Assembly (NCBI RefSeq): GCF_000002235.5
Contig: NW_022145609.1
Span: forward strand, 34,542,630-34,606,629
Length of the DNA stretch: 64,000 nucleotides
Reading direction: 5' to 3'
Source: Strongylocentrotus purpuratus
Lineage: Eukaryota > Echinodermata > Echinoidea > Camarodonta > Strongylocentrotidae
This document shows, in pieces, positions 42,472 to 53,659 of the stretch. A model generated the notes under the pieces. That model saw only the letters and a program-made list of their open reading frames with translations. It was not told where the DNA came from and did not search any database. Made by a program: the position numbers and the translations under genes. Position 1 is the first letter of the stretch; every line of letters starts with the position of its first letter.

Positions 42472-43067
42472 CGTAAAAATTATATCACCAGAAATGATAT
42501 TAGGTAATAATTTGTAAATTGTTATTAATAACGTGCATTATCTTTTTGTTTTTGTTATGTTTGATTATTCAATATAAATGTCAGCATTTCACATTCTCTC
42601 TCTCCCCCCCCCCCCCCCTCCCCCTCTCTTCTATTTTTCTTTTTCTTTACACCAAATACCATTTTCCCCTATATACATATAACTTTCTTCTTTCTCTGTT
42701 TTTCTCTGTTTTGTTGTTTTTCTCGTTCCAGTTTGCTTTTTTCCTCTCGATTCCTTTGTATATATTTTCATCCTCTCCTTTTCAAATTTCAAGCTATCCC
42801 TTTTGTAAATATTTCCCCCATATTTAATCATGTGTAGTTTTGATAACTTTGAAACATTTTTTAAAAGTGAAACATTGATGGATTATTTTATATGGGGACC
42901 TTGCTCTTAAGCCCAGCTTTTCTAAGGTCTCCACTTTCTTTCATTTGGATTATATATCGACTTAAAATTGCACTTAAATTGTTTTTTCTTATGCTGTTTT
43001 TTGTTCTATTATATGTAAAAATGTTGTGAAAGAAAGAAATAAAATGAACCTTGAACCTTGAACCTTA
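42472..43067 (+). other. LINE 3' UTR and heptamer tail
   Basis: It has a C/T-rich tract near 42595-42800 and AAAGAAATAAAATGAACC with an AATAAA word at about 43038. The tail repeats TTGAACC-like units. Pyrimidine-rich 3' UTRs and short tandem tails suit CR1/L2-type LINEs. Confidence 0.75.
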
Positions 43068-43190
43068 ATTGTCTGAATTCAGTATTTTTTGGGGGCGTTT
43101 CATCACAATATAGAGAAAGGAAGACGATTCGTCGTACCGTTGTTGACTCTTAACCTTGTTTGAATTTAGTTTCCCCAAAAATTTTAAACC
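43068..43190 (+). repeat. Remnant of the GAAGACGATTCG array right of the LINE
   Basis: TTAATTGTCTGAATTCAGT, GGCGTTTCATCACAATATAG and GGAAGACGATTCGTCGTACC continue the array of 36870-37610. The GGCGTTTCATCACAATATAG variant also occurs at about 37160, so the two sides were once joined. Confidence 0.8.
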
Positions 43191-43429
43191 TCTGATTTCT
43201 TTAGCTGATATTATAGGAAAGTGAAACTTCGAGAAAATACAAGTATTGTAGTTGTAGTCACTTTTGAAGTCGTCACAGCGGATAAAAAGTTTGTAGTGAA
43301 AAAAAACTTGTCGGCCGACCGACATCATACACTTCAAACTTCTGCATTGATATAGTACACGAGGATCGAGCAAGAATACCGACACAGCTGACCCGACATA
43401 GCAACATATTTACCCGTGTCTTTCTTGCT

Positions 43430-43738
43430 CCCTCAACGAGACGACTCCACCCAACAACCCCCTTCTTGCTGTTACTGCCACTCCTCCTCTCTCAGGCTCT
43501 TACTTCTCCTCTCTCTCCTCTCTTTCACCCCCGTTTCTTTTGTTTCCCTTTTACTCTTTTTTTTTCTCTTTTTTTCCCTTTTCTTTCTTTTCCTTTCTTT
43601 CCTCTCCTCCCTCTTTTTCTTTTTTCTCTTTCTTTCTTCTCTTTTCTTTCCTTTCTTTTCCTTTCTTTACTTTTTTTTCCTTTCTTTCTTTTCTTTTTTT
43701 TCCTTTCTTTCTTTTCTTTTTTTTCCTTTCTTTCTTTT
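43430..43738. repeat. Pyrimidine tract (TTTCTTTC, CTCTTTT)
   Basis: About 300 bases are almost only C and T on the plus strand. The open frames over it encode Phe/Ser/Leu runs and are not genes. It ends exactly where the SINE head begins. Confidence 0.9.
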
Positions 43739-43932
43739 AGAGGTGTCGTGGTCGAGTGGATAAGTCACCGGACTGTGGATCACAAGGTCCGCGGTTCAAG
43801 TCCCGCCGCGGCACTAATGTCCTTTGGCAAGACATTGATCTACATTTGCCACTCTCCACCCAGGTGTTAAAATGGGTACCCGGTAGGATGCGAAAGCTAA
43901 TGTGGTTTGATTAGCAAGTGGCGCTTCGATGT
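43738..43932 (+). mobile_element. tRNA-derived SINE head
   Basis: GTGTCGTGGTCGAGTGGATA carries an A-box-like GTGGTCGAGTGG and GCGGTTCAAGTCCCGCCGCG carries a B-box GGTTCAAGTCC. Spacing and folding are like a Leu/Ser-type tRNA head. The body goes on with CTTTGGCAAGACATTGATCT, ACATTTGCCACTCTCCACC and GGGTACCCGGTAGGATGCG. The same order, on the minus strand, is found at 58082-58404. Confidence 0.85.
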
Positions 43933-44282
43933 ACCCTAGCGCCCGCTGCGTACAGTCATGATTCATTGGCTAAGCAATGGCCTCGTTACTGTGAGCCCCC
44001 AGGATAAAAACCGTGTCGATGTGCATTATTAGTGCCCTTTTATGAGGCATTAATCCCCATTACTGTCAGTTATGACTTAAGGACGTAGGTCCCCTAGTTG
44101 ATTAGCATAGTAGCACACACATGCTTTAGCAATCACGCAAAACAAACACTTCCCAATTGTCATTTAATATAATCCGAGAATGTATACTATTATCTAGATC
44201 TATTAGGAATGAATTATTGTCAAAATCATTCCAAAAATTGGGGTACAAAAAATTATTCCACCATTATGACCAACAGTGTAGA
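43932..44282 (+). repeat. SINE-associated body segment B
   Basis: It starts GTACCCTAGCGCCCGCTGCG and ends near CACCATTATGACCAACAGTG. It is present inverted at 36060-36412 and in part at 47090-47195. Here it follows the SINE head directly. It may be an alternative long SINE body or an independent repeat. Confidence 0.8.
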
Positions 44283-44660
44283 TGAAATATAAGTCTACAT
44301 AACGTATGTTTCAGTAGCATTATTTCCAGTACATTCTCTGGTCCAAGTTGTTGGGTCATTTTACATGTATGTCCCATACTTGACCGAGTATTATTCAATG
44401 ATGAGCACAAGTTCACAATACAAGTACATTGTACACGTATTAGTTATTTCATACCTTGTCTGATCCAAGCTCCAGCAGGCCTATCGTCTTAATGGGATCA
44501 TCAGAAATAATCTAAGATGTGGTCAGTAACTAGTCTTGTAGGATAAATAGTTTGGGTTTGCCCTCTAGAACCCCAAGTGAATTTCAGTCCTTCGTCATTT
44601 TGTCATAGCAGGTATCAGGGTGTATGTTATTAGGTATCAGGGTGTATGTTATGTAGCTCA
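44283..44660. other. Unassigned sequence between SINE body and tail
   Basis: Apart from a short direct repeat (AGGTATCAGGGTGTATGTTA, about 44610-44655) nothing is recognised. Confidence 0.4.
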
Positions 44661-44730
44661 TTGTAAGCGCCTTGAGCACCCTCTGGGTGGATATGTTGCA
44701 CGTTATAAATGTCTGTATTATTATTAGTCA
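44661..44730 (+). mobile_element. SINE/LINE 3' tail with (ATT)n
   Basis: GTAAGCGCCTTGAGCACCCT, ACGTTATAAATGTCTG and TATTATTATTA form a tail of the GCGC...TTATAAATG(ATT)n type, also seen at 4750, 45160 and, inverted, at 59725. Confidence 0.7.
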
Positions 44731-44780
44731 TTGTTGATTTTCTTATACACTGTATCTTATTTCATTTTTCAATTCAACAG

Positions 44781-44891
44781 ACTTGGGTTATCATTACAGC
44801 CCTTTCTTCTGAAAACTATGCTATAACTGTATTGATGAATGCAGGAGACATCTACATGGGACTACGTCTTAAAGATGTCACCCTCATATAA
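44781..44891 (+). CDS. Possible last exon of an unknown gene
   Basis: After an acceptor-like TTTTTCAATTCAACAG the frame reads TWVIITALSSENYAITVLMN, then AGDIYMGLRLKDVTLI and TAA. No partner exon or domain was recognised, so the call rests on the acceptor and composition only. Confidence 0.2.
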   Translation, partial: TWVIITALSSENYAITVLMNAGDIYMGLRLKDVTLI

Positions 44892-45079
44892 TGAAAGAGG
44901 ACAGTAGAGATGGGTTTAAATTTGAGTATTTACATGATATTTATTTATTATTAGTATTATATGTTTGTAGAATACCACATTCAATAAAGCTAATGAATTT
45001 ATCATCTTGTCAACTTTTAAATAATTACAGATTATTACAGAACATTAAAATTTTAACAATGTCAATTACCATCTTATAG

Positions 45080-45208
45080 GAGGACTGGGCAGAAATTTTT
45101 TCCTTGAAATTTGAGTGATAAAGATCTAATTACTTGTATGTTAAACGCTTAGAAACATTGAATTAAGCGCTTTATAAATGTAATTTATTATTATTATTAT
45201 TATTATCA
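45080..45208 (+). mobile_element. SINE/LINE 3' tail with (ATT)n
   Basis: GGACTGGGCAGAAATTTTTT, AAACGCTTAGAAACATTG and TTAAGCGCTTTATAAATG followed by seven or more ATT units. Confidence 0.75.
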
Positions 45209-45526
45209 ATCTATATCAAAGATTGAATTAATCAATGATATTTTAATTATAATTACAATAATGTAAATTATTACATTATTGCTGCTTCAAGTATTGTATG
45301 TATAAGAAGGTTTGAAAGTCAACCCTCTAAATGCATTAAATATAGAAAGACATGGAAAGACTGCCATTTCATCATTGCCTTTCGTATTCAAACTACTAAT
45401 TTTAATAGAATCATGTTTTGATACTTCCTAACTTAAAGAAAACAGGGGGGGGGGGGGCTTGCTATCCTCTCCCTGGTGCTGTTTCTACATGGACCATGTA
45501 ACTGATTGCAAAAGTGTAAACAATAT

Positions 45527-45850
45527 TGGGTGGTATTCCGGTAGCCCGTACTAAGTTAGCGCGTGCTTAGTTAGTTCACACTTTTATGGAGTGCCTGTTG
45601 TGAACTAATTTACCCTGAACAGATTATTTTAATCCTTCAATGAAAAGTGTCCAAAAAATTAATTTTGCACTGAAATAGGAAGAAAAAGATAATATGAGTA
45701 TAAACTGAATTTCAACAAAGTCCTTGGTAGATTATCTTTGTCATGAACATTGAAGGAGGAAGATGAAACCTAGCATTCCATAGAATTGCGAACTAAAATT
45801 CTTGTTTAGTCTGGACTTAGTCCCGGCTTAACTTAAGAGAATACCACCCA
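45527..45850. mobile_element. MITE with 12-bp perfect TIR (TGGGTGGTATTC)
   Basis: TGGGTGGTATTC at the left and GAATACCACCCA at the right are exact complements. Inside, AGCCCGTACTAAGTTAGC and TTAGTCCCGGCTTAACTTAA show weak inner mirroring. Length is 324. No frame is present. Confidence 0.75.
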
Positions 45851-45961
45851 TTAGTTTATCATATATTTATATAAGAAGGATTTAGAAAGTGAAAACGTTA
45901 TGAATTATAGCATTTCTGTTGCTAGAAGTAATAATATAAGTATAATGGCAGTGTTGGTTGT

Positions 45962-46323
45962 GAAAGATAAAGACCAGTTATGGTCATGCGATTGCATTGT
46001 GAAAGAAACGTGGAATCGATCAGAAAAGGTTGATCATTTAGCATAAGTATTGGTGTGTACTGCAAGGTTCTGGAATCATTAAAATGATAATAAATTTGGC
46101 CCAGTCTTCGTAAAAACAAGCACTAAACGTGCGTTTATCTCTCACATCCCAATAGATAAACTAATATACCAAATATATCAATTAGTAGGCAGTTTTCCCG
46201 GCAAATTTTTTATCATCATGTATTAGTCAAAACATATTCTTTCACATGATTGGTAATATAATAAAGAGCTTCCATTTCATTTTTTGAAATTGGAGCGTTT
46301 CCAATATTGGTCTTTACCTTTAA
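45962..46323 (-). mobile_element. TTAA-type MITE, family with AAAGGTAAAGACCAG ends
   Basis: It is the reverse of 62912-63318: AAAGATAAAGACCAGTTATG at the left and CCAATATTGGTCTTTACCTT, then TAA, at the right. Shared inner words include GTGAAAGAAACGTGGAATCG, ATTTGGCCCAGTCTTCGTA and TTTGACTAATACATGATGA (read on the minus strand). Confidence 0.8.
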
Positions 46324-49240
46324 GGGAAAGGGATAGTTTTCCTAGTGAAATTTACGGTATACCAATGTAAAATTAATAAAAAAGAGAAATTATTCTTTAA
46401 AATAAAAATCATACCGGACATGGGCCTCCTAACTAAAACCCGGGTACCACTTCTGGGTTGTTGTTGTATTTTCTTTGGGGGGTGGGGGGGGGGGGGGGGG
46501 TGACAACCCAATTCAAAATTTCCAGTGTTAAATTCAATTGTCTTTAATAAAAAAAATCTTTTATGTCAAGATGTTGAAATTAAACAATGTTTCACTTTTC
46601 TTTTTTCAAGTTAGAACATTTGAATAATGATTAACATACTTTCCGGTCCCTCTGGTCTCTACATTAAAAATGTTTAAAGCTCCTGCAAAGGCTGCAAAAA
46701 GAAAAAGTGAAGAGAATCCAAGTGAATTGGACAGTAATGAGTGAATATGGCATGGTTGATCGTAGTTGATAGCGAGTGCATGCAAATTAGTGGTAATAAC
46801 AAGTACGACTAAAAGTGAGACAGAAAGGAATTGCAACAGGTTGTTCAGTCAAGAGAAGAAACCTTGCAGAAGATATTTTTCGAAAGGCGGAGAAAGAGAG
46901 AGAAAGGGAATTTTTAAGGTATGATGAGAGTGGATGGGGAAAATTCTTCCCCTGCGCCACATTTGTTTGTCTAAAAATAAGGAATTTTAATATCGGCATA
47001 TATAAAATGTACACTCGCTCATATAGGTGGAAATATTTTTGTTTTACCCCAATTTATGGAATTATTTTAAAAATAATTAAAAAATAATAGACTTAGATAA
47101 TAGTATACATTCTCAGATTTTATTGAATAATGGTTTGACAATGTGTGTTTTGCGTGATTGCTAAAGCATGTGTATGCTACTATGCTTATCAAATAGGAAT
47201 AACCTTTCATATAGTGATCACTTCATTAAAAACATGGCAAAAATAAACAGTTTTGCATGATAATCCGAACGCAGAAAGCCACAGACTAAAGCGTGTATTT
47301 GTACATCGGTCCCATCTATTCATTTCCATGTTTGTGAACTGTTTTCGCTCGAGTTCAATGACATCGGCTATGAACTATCAAAAATATTGAATTCCACAGA
47401 GCTGCAAAGTATTATAAACCGATAATATCGAATACATGATATCCAGAGAATACTGTACTGTTTTGTGTTTTTTTTTTTGGGGGGGGGGGGAATCATTGGG
47501 GCATAAGCAGGTCACTTTCTTTGTTTGACTTGGTGAAACTTGGTTCAAGTTACTTTGAAGATTAACTTGAACTTATGAACATGTTGCATCGCGGCGCTGG
47601 TATTAATAGTGACACAATTTCCCGTGATTCGTCAGACTTTCAAGCATCATTGTAAGAAATTTACTGGAATTTACTCAAAATTTAAACCTTAAATTTGGAC
47701 ATTTAAATTGTTGTAAAACACAAGAAATTTTACTCATCAAAGTTGGTCATTGTGAAAGTTACGACCTGTCGGTCATGGCAGTTAAAGAAGCTACCTGCAT
47801 GAACCTTCCTACGTCCTCTAAAACTTACTCCTCAGATGAATATGTGTAGATTATGTAGTGATTTCATATGGCCTAGTAAAGCACAGCACTTGAAATACAA
47901 ATCAAGACAAAAAACACCAGGCAATATTTTGCGAAGCTCCCATTATTCTGGTACATGTATATCTTTAAAGACATATACATTTTGAAATATTTGAGGATTT
48001 CTGCTGTAAAAGGGTAAAAAATTGGTCAATCTTATTTATGTGTATTTTTTACATAATATTTCACCATTGATGAAATAAATATACTAATTCAAACAGACTA
48101 TTTCATCTTCTCCTTCCCAATGAAATGACAGAATGTGCACTACAGGGATATAGTATACGATATTTATTACGATGTTTGCCCTATTGGTCTATTCTGTGTT
48201 TTATACATCTAGGCTTACCCAGAGAGAAAGGAATTGTGTGATTCTATTATTGACACTAGCCTGTCTTCTGTCTGACAGGTTTAGGTATAGTTTGAATCTG
48301 ATTGCATAAATTAGATTTGAGATTAGAATTTGCGAAAGAGGCATCAAAGAAATTTTAAAAAAAAAACTGGATTATTGTCAACGTGTTTCAGGGAAAGGGA
48401 TTTTCTTTAAATTTTGTATTTTTAACTTGACTCTGATCACTTATGGTTCCCAAAGCTATTTACAAATGTTTCTTGATAATGGATAATGTTTCGGTGATGG
48501 CATAGTGCCACATACATGTGTGTACAAACAAATTGTTTCGTCAAATTAGATAAGGAAGTGACTCATTATGTTGTATGAAAATCTGTATACAGAGGTTTAC
48601 GGTGTATGCAAACGATCCCTGTTTTGTTATAAAATATTGTCCAATGATTTTATTGTTCACTGATGTGCAGTGTCATCTATTCTACACTATTGAATTCAAA
48701 CTGTAGTTGCAATGGTTGTATCCATGTTTACCAACTGAAAGAGCTTGAGCTAAATGAAAGTTGCAACTTTCATCTAGAGTAAAAATCTGTTTTAAAAGTT
48801 TTCACTGAAATCACATGAATCCATACATTGCTTCATGAACAAACCAAAGAGAGGGAAATACTGATTCATATGTATTATATCTTGTTGATGTCTAGTTTTT
48901 TAATGAAGTATGTTCAAGTTTTGAGTGCTAAAAGGGAGAAATCTTGCCTTTTGTTCATTGTAGTCAGTCAAATGCAATTTCTCTGTGTGTTAAAATGAAT
49001 AAGAAATGTGCCGGTATAAACATAATGTGCCATGATTGCTTGCTTGAGGAACGTTTTTTCCACACCATTGAGGATTTTTTTCTTCATATCCACCATTGCA
49101 ATAGTTCATGGGTGTTTTGATATGTACTGTATACATTCATGTAATACATAGCGCAATGCCAAGGTTAAAAAAAAAACTTAATAAAGATGAAAGTATTCAC
49201 AATTATGTGGAAAGACATGTGAATAGTTGCCACAATGTGT
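46324..49240. other. AT-rich stretch, no gene recognised
   Basis: A G run lies at 46480-46500 and another at 47479. At 46667 a short frame MFKAPAKAAKRKSEENPSEL and at 46815 a frame with KRRNLAEDIFRKAEKERERE look codon-like, but no splice-supported model was found. 47090-47195 is a partial copy of segment B. The rest shows nothing. Confidence 0.4.
47090..47195 (-). repeat. Partial copy of SINE-associated segment B
   Basis: TTAGATAATAGTATACATTC, TCAGATTTTATTGAATAATG and TTTTGCGTGATTGCTAAAGC match 36135-36240 in the same orientation. Confidence 0.75.
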
Positions 49241-49379
49241 CATTACTTAACACTTCTTAGATAAATCTTTAATATGCCTATATGGGATGAAAATAATATC
49301 TGGCAGCTAAATGGTAGCCTCCAAAGGGAAAGAAAAGAAATAATATTAATATTCAGTGGGCCTACTTCTGCAGTGCCAA

Positions 49380-49660
49380 GAATCAAAGGGATAGAGAAAG
49401 AGAGAGGGGAGAGAGACAAAAAGAGAGAGGGGGAGAGTGAAAGAAAAAGGGGGAGAGAAAAAGAGAAGGGGATAGAGAGAAAGAGAGAAAGAAAGGGAGA
49501 GTGAAAGAAAAAGAGAGGGAGAGAGAGAAGGGGATAGAGAGAAAGAGAGAGGGAGTAGAGAAAGGGGTAGAGAGAACGAAGGGGAGAGGGGGAGTGTGAA
49601 AGAAAAAGAGAGGGAGGGAGAGAAGGGGATAGAGAGAGGGGGAGTGGGAAGAGAAACACA
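49380..49660. repeat. Purine-rich (GAGAGG/AAAGAGAG) tract
   Basis: Nearly all A and G on the plus strand for about 280 bases, with an imperfect longer unit AGAGAAAGAGAGAGGGAGTGT. Large false frames arise on both strands. Confidence 0.9.
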
Positions 49661-50031
49661 AAGACTGAGAATTTACGAGTGTGTGTAAAGAGAAAGTGGG
49701 AGTGATTTATATAGATAGAGCCTATATAATTTGATATATTCTTTCTATCACAGAAAGAGACAAAACTAGCCTAATACCACAAATGATATTTAACAAATAG
49801 TCTAGCTCTATTAGTCTTTATGCAAAAAAAACCCTAAAATTTCAACTCCCCTATTGTCCAAGCTGCCGCTCTTATTCTAATATTCAAGTCATCAAACATC
49901 TGTATGGGACTTGGAAAAGGGCATAAACAAAATATGTAAAGATATTTTTCACCAAAACTAACAATAAAACCCTGGTTTCTAATAGGAGCTTGTACACAAT
50001 ACGTATGCGCAGGCGATTTCCTGTACTACGC

Positions 50032-50048
50032 AAAATGGCGGCGGGCGC
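50032..50048 (+). promoter_or_regulatory. YY1-like motif AAAATGGCGGCGGGCGC in a GC-rich island
   Basis: AAAATGGCGGC fits the YY1 consensus AAnATGGCGGC, which in animal genes often lies just after a transcription start. The local 50000-50100 stretch is GC-rich in an AT-rich setting. No clear first exon follows, although a frame MSGKALADGHFCITDIRPLA starts at 50365. Confidence 0.25.
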
Positions 50049-50683
50049 ACTCGAGCGGTGCCATTGCGCTGCGTGAAACGTGAACGGACACAATCCTTCT
50101 ACTTGGTTTGAGTTCGTTGGTCAGACCCGAAGCCTAATGACTTTAATGGTCACTTGGGTATGATGTACTTACGTTAAGTACTAAGTAGTCCCTTGATTAT
50201 TTATCTATAAATAATTGTTTGTAGGTAAAGTTAAATGTACCATAATGAAATTATGATACTTTCTTATGTATGTTTTATTGTTCTTTTTCTAAAAATGGAT
50301 TATTATACTTAGTCCAGAAGGATGTGCATTCATGCTCGAAAAGTAGTCCTTCCGGACGTGCGCTATGTCAGGCAAGGCCCTAGCTGATGGGCATTTTTGT
50401 ATAACGGACATTCGTCCACTTGCTTTAAGCGAAGCCGGTAGTACGTTTTACTCTACATCATCCGACACGCTTAAGTTTAAGGCCGCCAATGTTAAATGTA
50501 CTAGCCTGTTTGTGTTGCACCATTTATACAGGTATGTAGAGATAATTGAACATATTATTTGATGCTATTGAGTTTTACTTTGTTACCAGTGTTTATGATG
50601 TCGTAATATACGAGTCGGCTCAATAATTGTATATTATGTAATGAGATGTTTTATTCACTGTACGGTGGAAACGTACCGAGGCA

Positions 50684-50917
50684 TGTTACACTATGAGCAT
50701 GACGGACAAAGAAAGAGGACAAAACATACAGTTCCTCGGGTAGATAAAGGAACATCCCTTAACTGCTTTTATGTAAAAATGTGTAGAACAGGTGTCACAT
50801 GCATATTCATCTGTTTTACACATTTTTACATAATGGCAGTGAAGGGATGTTCCTTTGTCTACCTGAGGAACTGTATATTTTGTCCTCTGTCTTTGTCCGT
50901 CACGTTCATAGTGTTAA
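50684..50917. repeat. Foldback with 107-bp arms and 19-base loop
   Basis: The left arm GTTACACTATGAGCATGACG ... AAAATGTGTAGAACAG (50684-50791) pairs with the right arm CTGTTTTACACATTTTTACA ... CGTTCATAGTGTTA (50811-50917). Mismatches are few and scattered, so the inversion is recent. The frame 50641-50934 is just read-through of the two arms. Confidence 0.9.
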
Positions 50918-51289
50918 ATATATTCTTCTGTTGAGTTTTTTACGGGATTGATGAGTAGTCTGTAAGTATCAGACTCGTCACATATATAATGCGGATTTTA
51001 CAACAAATACTGATTTAAATGTAAAAGTCAATAGTATATAATTGACGTTTCATGTTTTTGTCTACTTTAGCCGCTGAGGTGTCCTTATATGCACCACGCT
51101 ACAAAGCTTCATATGTAGGCTACACAGACTGATGACATATTATTTCTTACCCGTGTGACACTTAGTCTATAGGGTGAGTTACGAAGGATTATTTATGTTG
51201 TGTATGCAATTTATCGTAGTCAAGAATATTTGATATCTATACATGTATTTACAGATAATATTGAATAAGATAAGATAACAATTTTTTTT

Positions 51290-51812
51290 TTTTTTTGGTC
51301 ACGAATTTTTTGAATTTGACATTTTGCTCCGTTGGGGGGGGGGGGGGGGGTAACATCACCTTTTTAGGTCAGCCATTGGCAGATTTTTTTTTTTTCTTTT
51401 AAATAAAATTAAAAAAATTATAATTTTATTTTTGGCCGGGGGGGGGGGCACGCCCCTTTTTTTCAGTACATTTTGGGCGGATTTAGGGTTGATTTTAACA
51501 TATTTTGTTTGGACGGGGGCCCCCCCCCCCTGGATCCGCCACTGACGCGTCCCACATTCTCTTTTGGCTTTTCGGATTACTTATTGTTTAATTCTTTTTT
51601 TCTCCATATAAATCTGAAAATCCTCATCATTATAGGTGAGTTTTATACATGAAACGATTTTTTGCAGCGTTTCTAACTTTGACCGATTCTGTACATTCCT
51701 TCGTCGACCAAAAAATTTGAAAATCGCGCAGGGCGAAAAGTCGCTCACTGGGGGAGGGGGGGGGGGGCAGTAAGCACTTTTTTTTTTGGTCCTCCAAAAT
51801 TTTAAAATTTGC

Positions 51813-51846
<34 letters not shown>

Positions 51847-51905
51847 AGGTAAAAAATCACGTGATTTTACATGATTTTTTTCTCTGGATCCGCCACTGAC
51901 AGTAA
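51290..51905. mobile_element. Nested hAT-like ends with poly-G and poly-C runs
   Basis: CTGGATCCGCCACTGAC occurs at about 51531 and CTGGATCCGCCACTGACAG at 51887, each after a C run or T run. GGATCCGCCACTG is a typical right end of a hAT-like family (CAGTGGCGGATCC). Matching left ends are not visible, so two partial copies are likely. A C run of over 30 bases lies at about 51817-51844. Confidence 0.5.
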
Positions 51906-51929
51906 GGGTTAAACAATAGAGATTAGGCC

Positions 51930-53150
51930 AAAAGTTGTCTTAGGCTATGGGGCCCCCCTCCGAGTCCCGAGCATAAAGAATAAATTTCGGAGCCAGATGA
52001 CCACTCACTGGCCAGGAAACTGACGCCGCGTAGGGGCATTCTCCCCTCACATATTTGCTCGAATTGTAATAATCAGAATAATTAAAATTTAAAAAAGAAA
52101 CTAGCTCGGGGTGCCTTAGGAAGGGCGGCGCTACGAGTGGCTTAAACAATAGAGATCGGGCCAAAAGTTGTCTTCGGCTATTTTTTTTGTTTCATTGTTT
52201 TTATTGTATTCATTCAGTACAAAATATATAACATAAAAACACACAAAAACACACAACTTCATTGATTTATTGATTATTCTGATTATCACATTTCGAGCGA
52301 GTATGTGAGGGAATGCCCTACGCGGCGTCAGTTTTCTGGTCAGTGAGTGGTCATCTGGCCCTGAAATTTCATCTTTAAGCTCGGAAGGAAAGCCCCCACA
52401 GTCTAAGGCAACTGTTGGCCAGATTTGAATTGTTTAAGCCATTCATAGCGCCGCCCTTTCCAAGGCATCCCTAGCGATTTTCGTTTTTTCTTTAATTTGA
52501 TTATTCTGATTATCACATTTCGAGCGAATATATGAGAGGGAATGCCCCTACGCGGCGTCAGTTTCCTGGCCAGTGAGTGGTCGTTTGGCCCTGAAATTTC
52601 TTCTTTATGCTCGGGAGGATAGCCCCCGCAGTCTAAGACAACTTTTAGCAAAATCTCAATAAGCCATTCGTAGCGCCGCCCTTTCCAAGAATTCCTTAGC
52701 TAGTTTCTTTTTTTCTTTAAGTTAATTATTCAGATTATTACGATTCGAGCGAATATGTGAAGGGGTTACCCTACGCGGTGTCAGTTTCCTGGCCAGTGAG
52801 TGGTCATCGATCTGGCCCTGAAATGCATCTTCATTATGCTCGGGAGGAAAGCCCTTACAGTCTAATATAACTGTTAGCCAGATCTAAATAGTCATCCGTA
52901 GCTCCGCCCTTTCCAAGGCATCGAGAGAGAGTTTCGTGTTTTTTTTAATTTGATTATTCTGATTATCACATTTCGAGCGAATATATAAATGGGAATGCGC
53001 CCCAACGTGACGTCAGTTCCCTGGCCAGTGAGTGGTCATCTGGCCCTGGAATTTCTTCTTTATCCTCGGGAGGAAAGCCCCCACAGACTAAGACAATTAT
53101 TGGCCAGATCTGAATCAGCCATTCGTAGCACCGCCCTTTCCACGGCATTG
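51930..53150. repeat. 235-bp tandem array, four direct copies preceded by one inverted copy
   Basis: Direct units at about 52265, 52500, 52730 and 52960 carry ATTCTGATTATCACATTTCG, CTACGCGGCGTCAGTTTCCT, GGCCAGTGAGTGGTCATCTG, TATGCTCGGGAGGAAAGCCC and AGCGCCGCCCTTTCCAAGGC. At 51930-52150 the unit appears on the opposite strand (CACTCACTGGCCAGGAAACT, GACGCCGCGTAGGGGCATTC). The inverted and first direct copy form a large hairpin. Confidence 0.9.
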
Positions 53151-53320
53151 TATAAATAATGGTATCGTCCGTTTTTAGGGGAGATTTACACGTTAAATTA
53201 CTTGGTTTAATGTGTCCGAACTTAGGTTAATGTGTCCGATCCTAACTTCGGACACATCAAAAGTTTTTCTTATAAACCCCTATAAATAATGGTATCGATC
53301 GTCATTTTAAAAAAAAAAAT

Positions 53321-53434
53321 GCAATTTTACCCCGGTCCCCAACATAAAAAAAATCCTCTGGACGGCCATGCATTATGGTTCAAGGCATGGGCACACAGAG
53401 AATTTTTGTTATGTTGGGGGCCGGGGTAAAATGC
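53321..53434. repeat. Inverted repeat, GCAATTTTACCCCGGTCCCC
   Basis: GCAATTTTACCCCGGTCCCC and AACATAAAAAAAAT at the left pair with ATTTTTGTTATGTTGGGGGC and CGGGGTAAAATGC at the right. Just upstream, TGTGTCCGAACTTAG and CTAACTTCGGACACA form another small hairpin (53210-53260). Confidence 0.8.
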
Positions 53435-53659
53435 AATAAATTAATTGAAAATTTATTGCATTTCTTTGTTTTTTTATTTATTGAAACTGCTGGGGGTAGT
53501 TGTCCTAGGGGGTAGTTGACTTGGGGTGGTAATCTAGGGGTGGATGTCCGGATACGATATGACTGACCACCCCCTCCCCCGCTAAAACACCTATCAATAT
53601 CATGTAGAAGTATTAAAGAAACTGAAAAAAATTAGACAAATATGAAAATGGCTTCGCCC

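Larger units (their letters stand above)
37611..43067 (+). mobile_element. CR1/L2/Jockey-type LINE, nearly full length, disabled
   Basis: It includes a 5' region with a 192-bp tandem duplication, ORF1 (about 38287-39075), a spacer of 393 bases, ORF2 with endonuclease and reverse transcriptase (39469-42471), a pyrimidine-rich 3' UTR and a tail of three TTGAACC-type units ending at 43067. Both flanks belong to the same tandem array (GACTCTTAAT before, TTAATTGTCTGAATTC after). The 5' border is approximate, because the array-like word TAATAAGCCCTA runs up to it. ORF2 has five lesions, so it cannot move by itself. ORF1 is largely open. Confidence 0.85.

Noticed and set aside
43741-43812. Possible tRNA gene
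   Set aside because: It has A- and B-box-like words but is followed by a SINE body shared with another copy, so it is a tRNA-derived SINE head.
43416-43870. Overlapping Phe/Ser/Leu-rich frames that look like membrane proteins
   Set aside because: They are translations of a pure pyrimidine tract and of a SINE head.
46606-46836. Minus-strand frame with a signal-peptide-like start (MQFLSVSLLVVLVITTNLHA)
   Set aside because: No splice support, no domain, and hydrophobic starts are common by chance in AT-rich DNA.
49243-49661. Ser/Leu/Pro-rich minus-strand frames
   Set aside because: They are translations of the GA-rich tract at 49380-49660.
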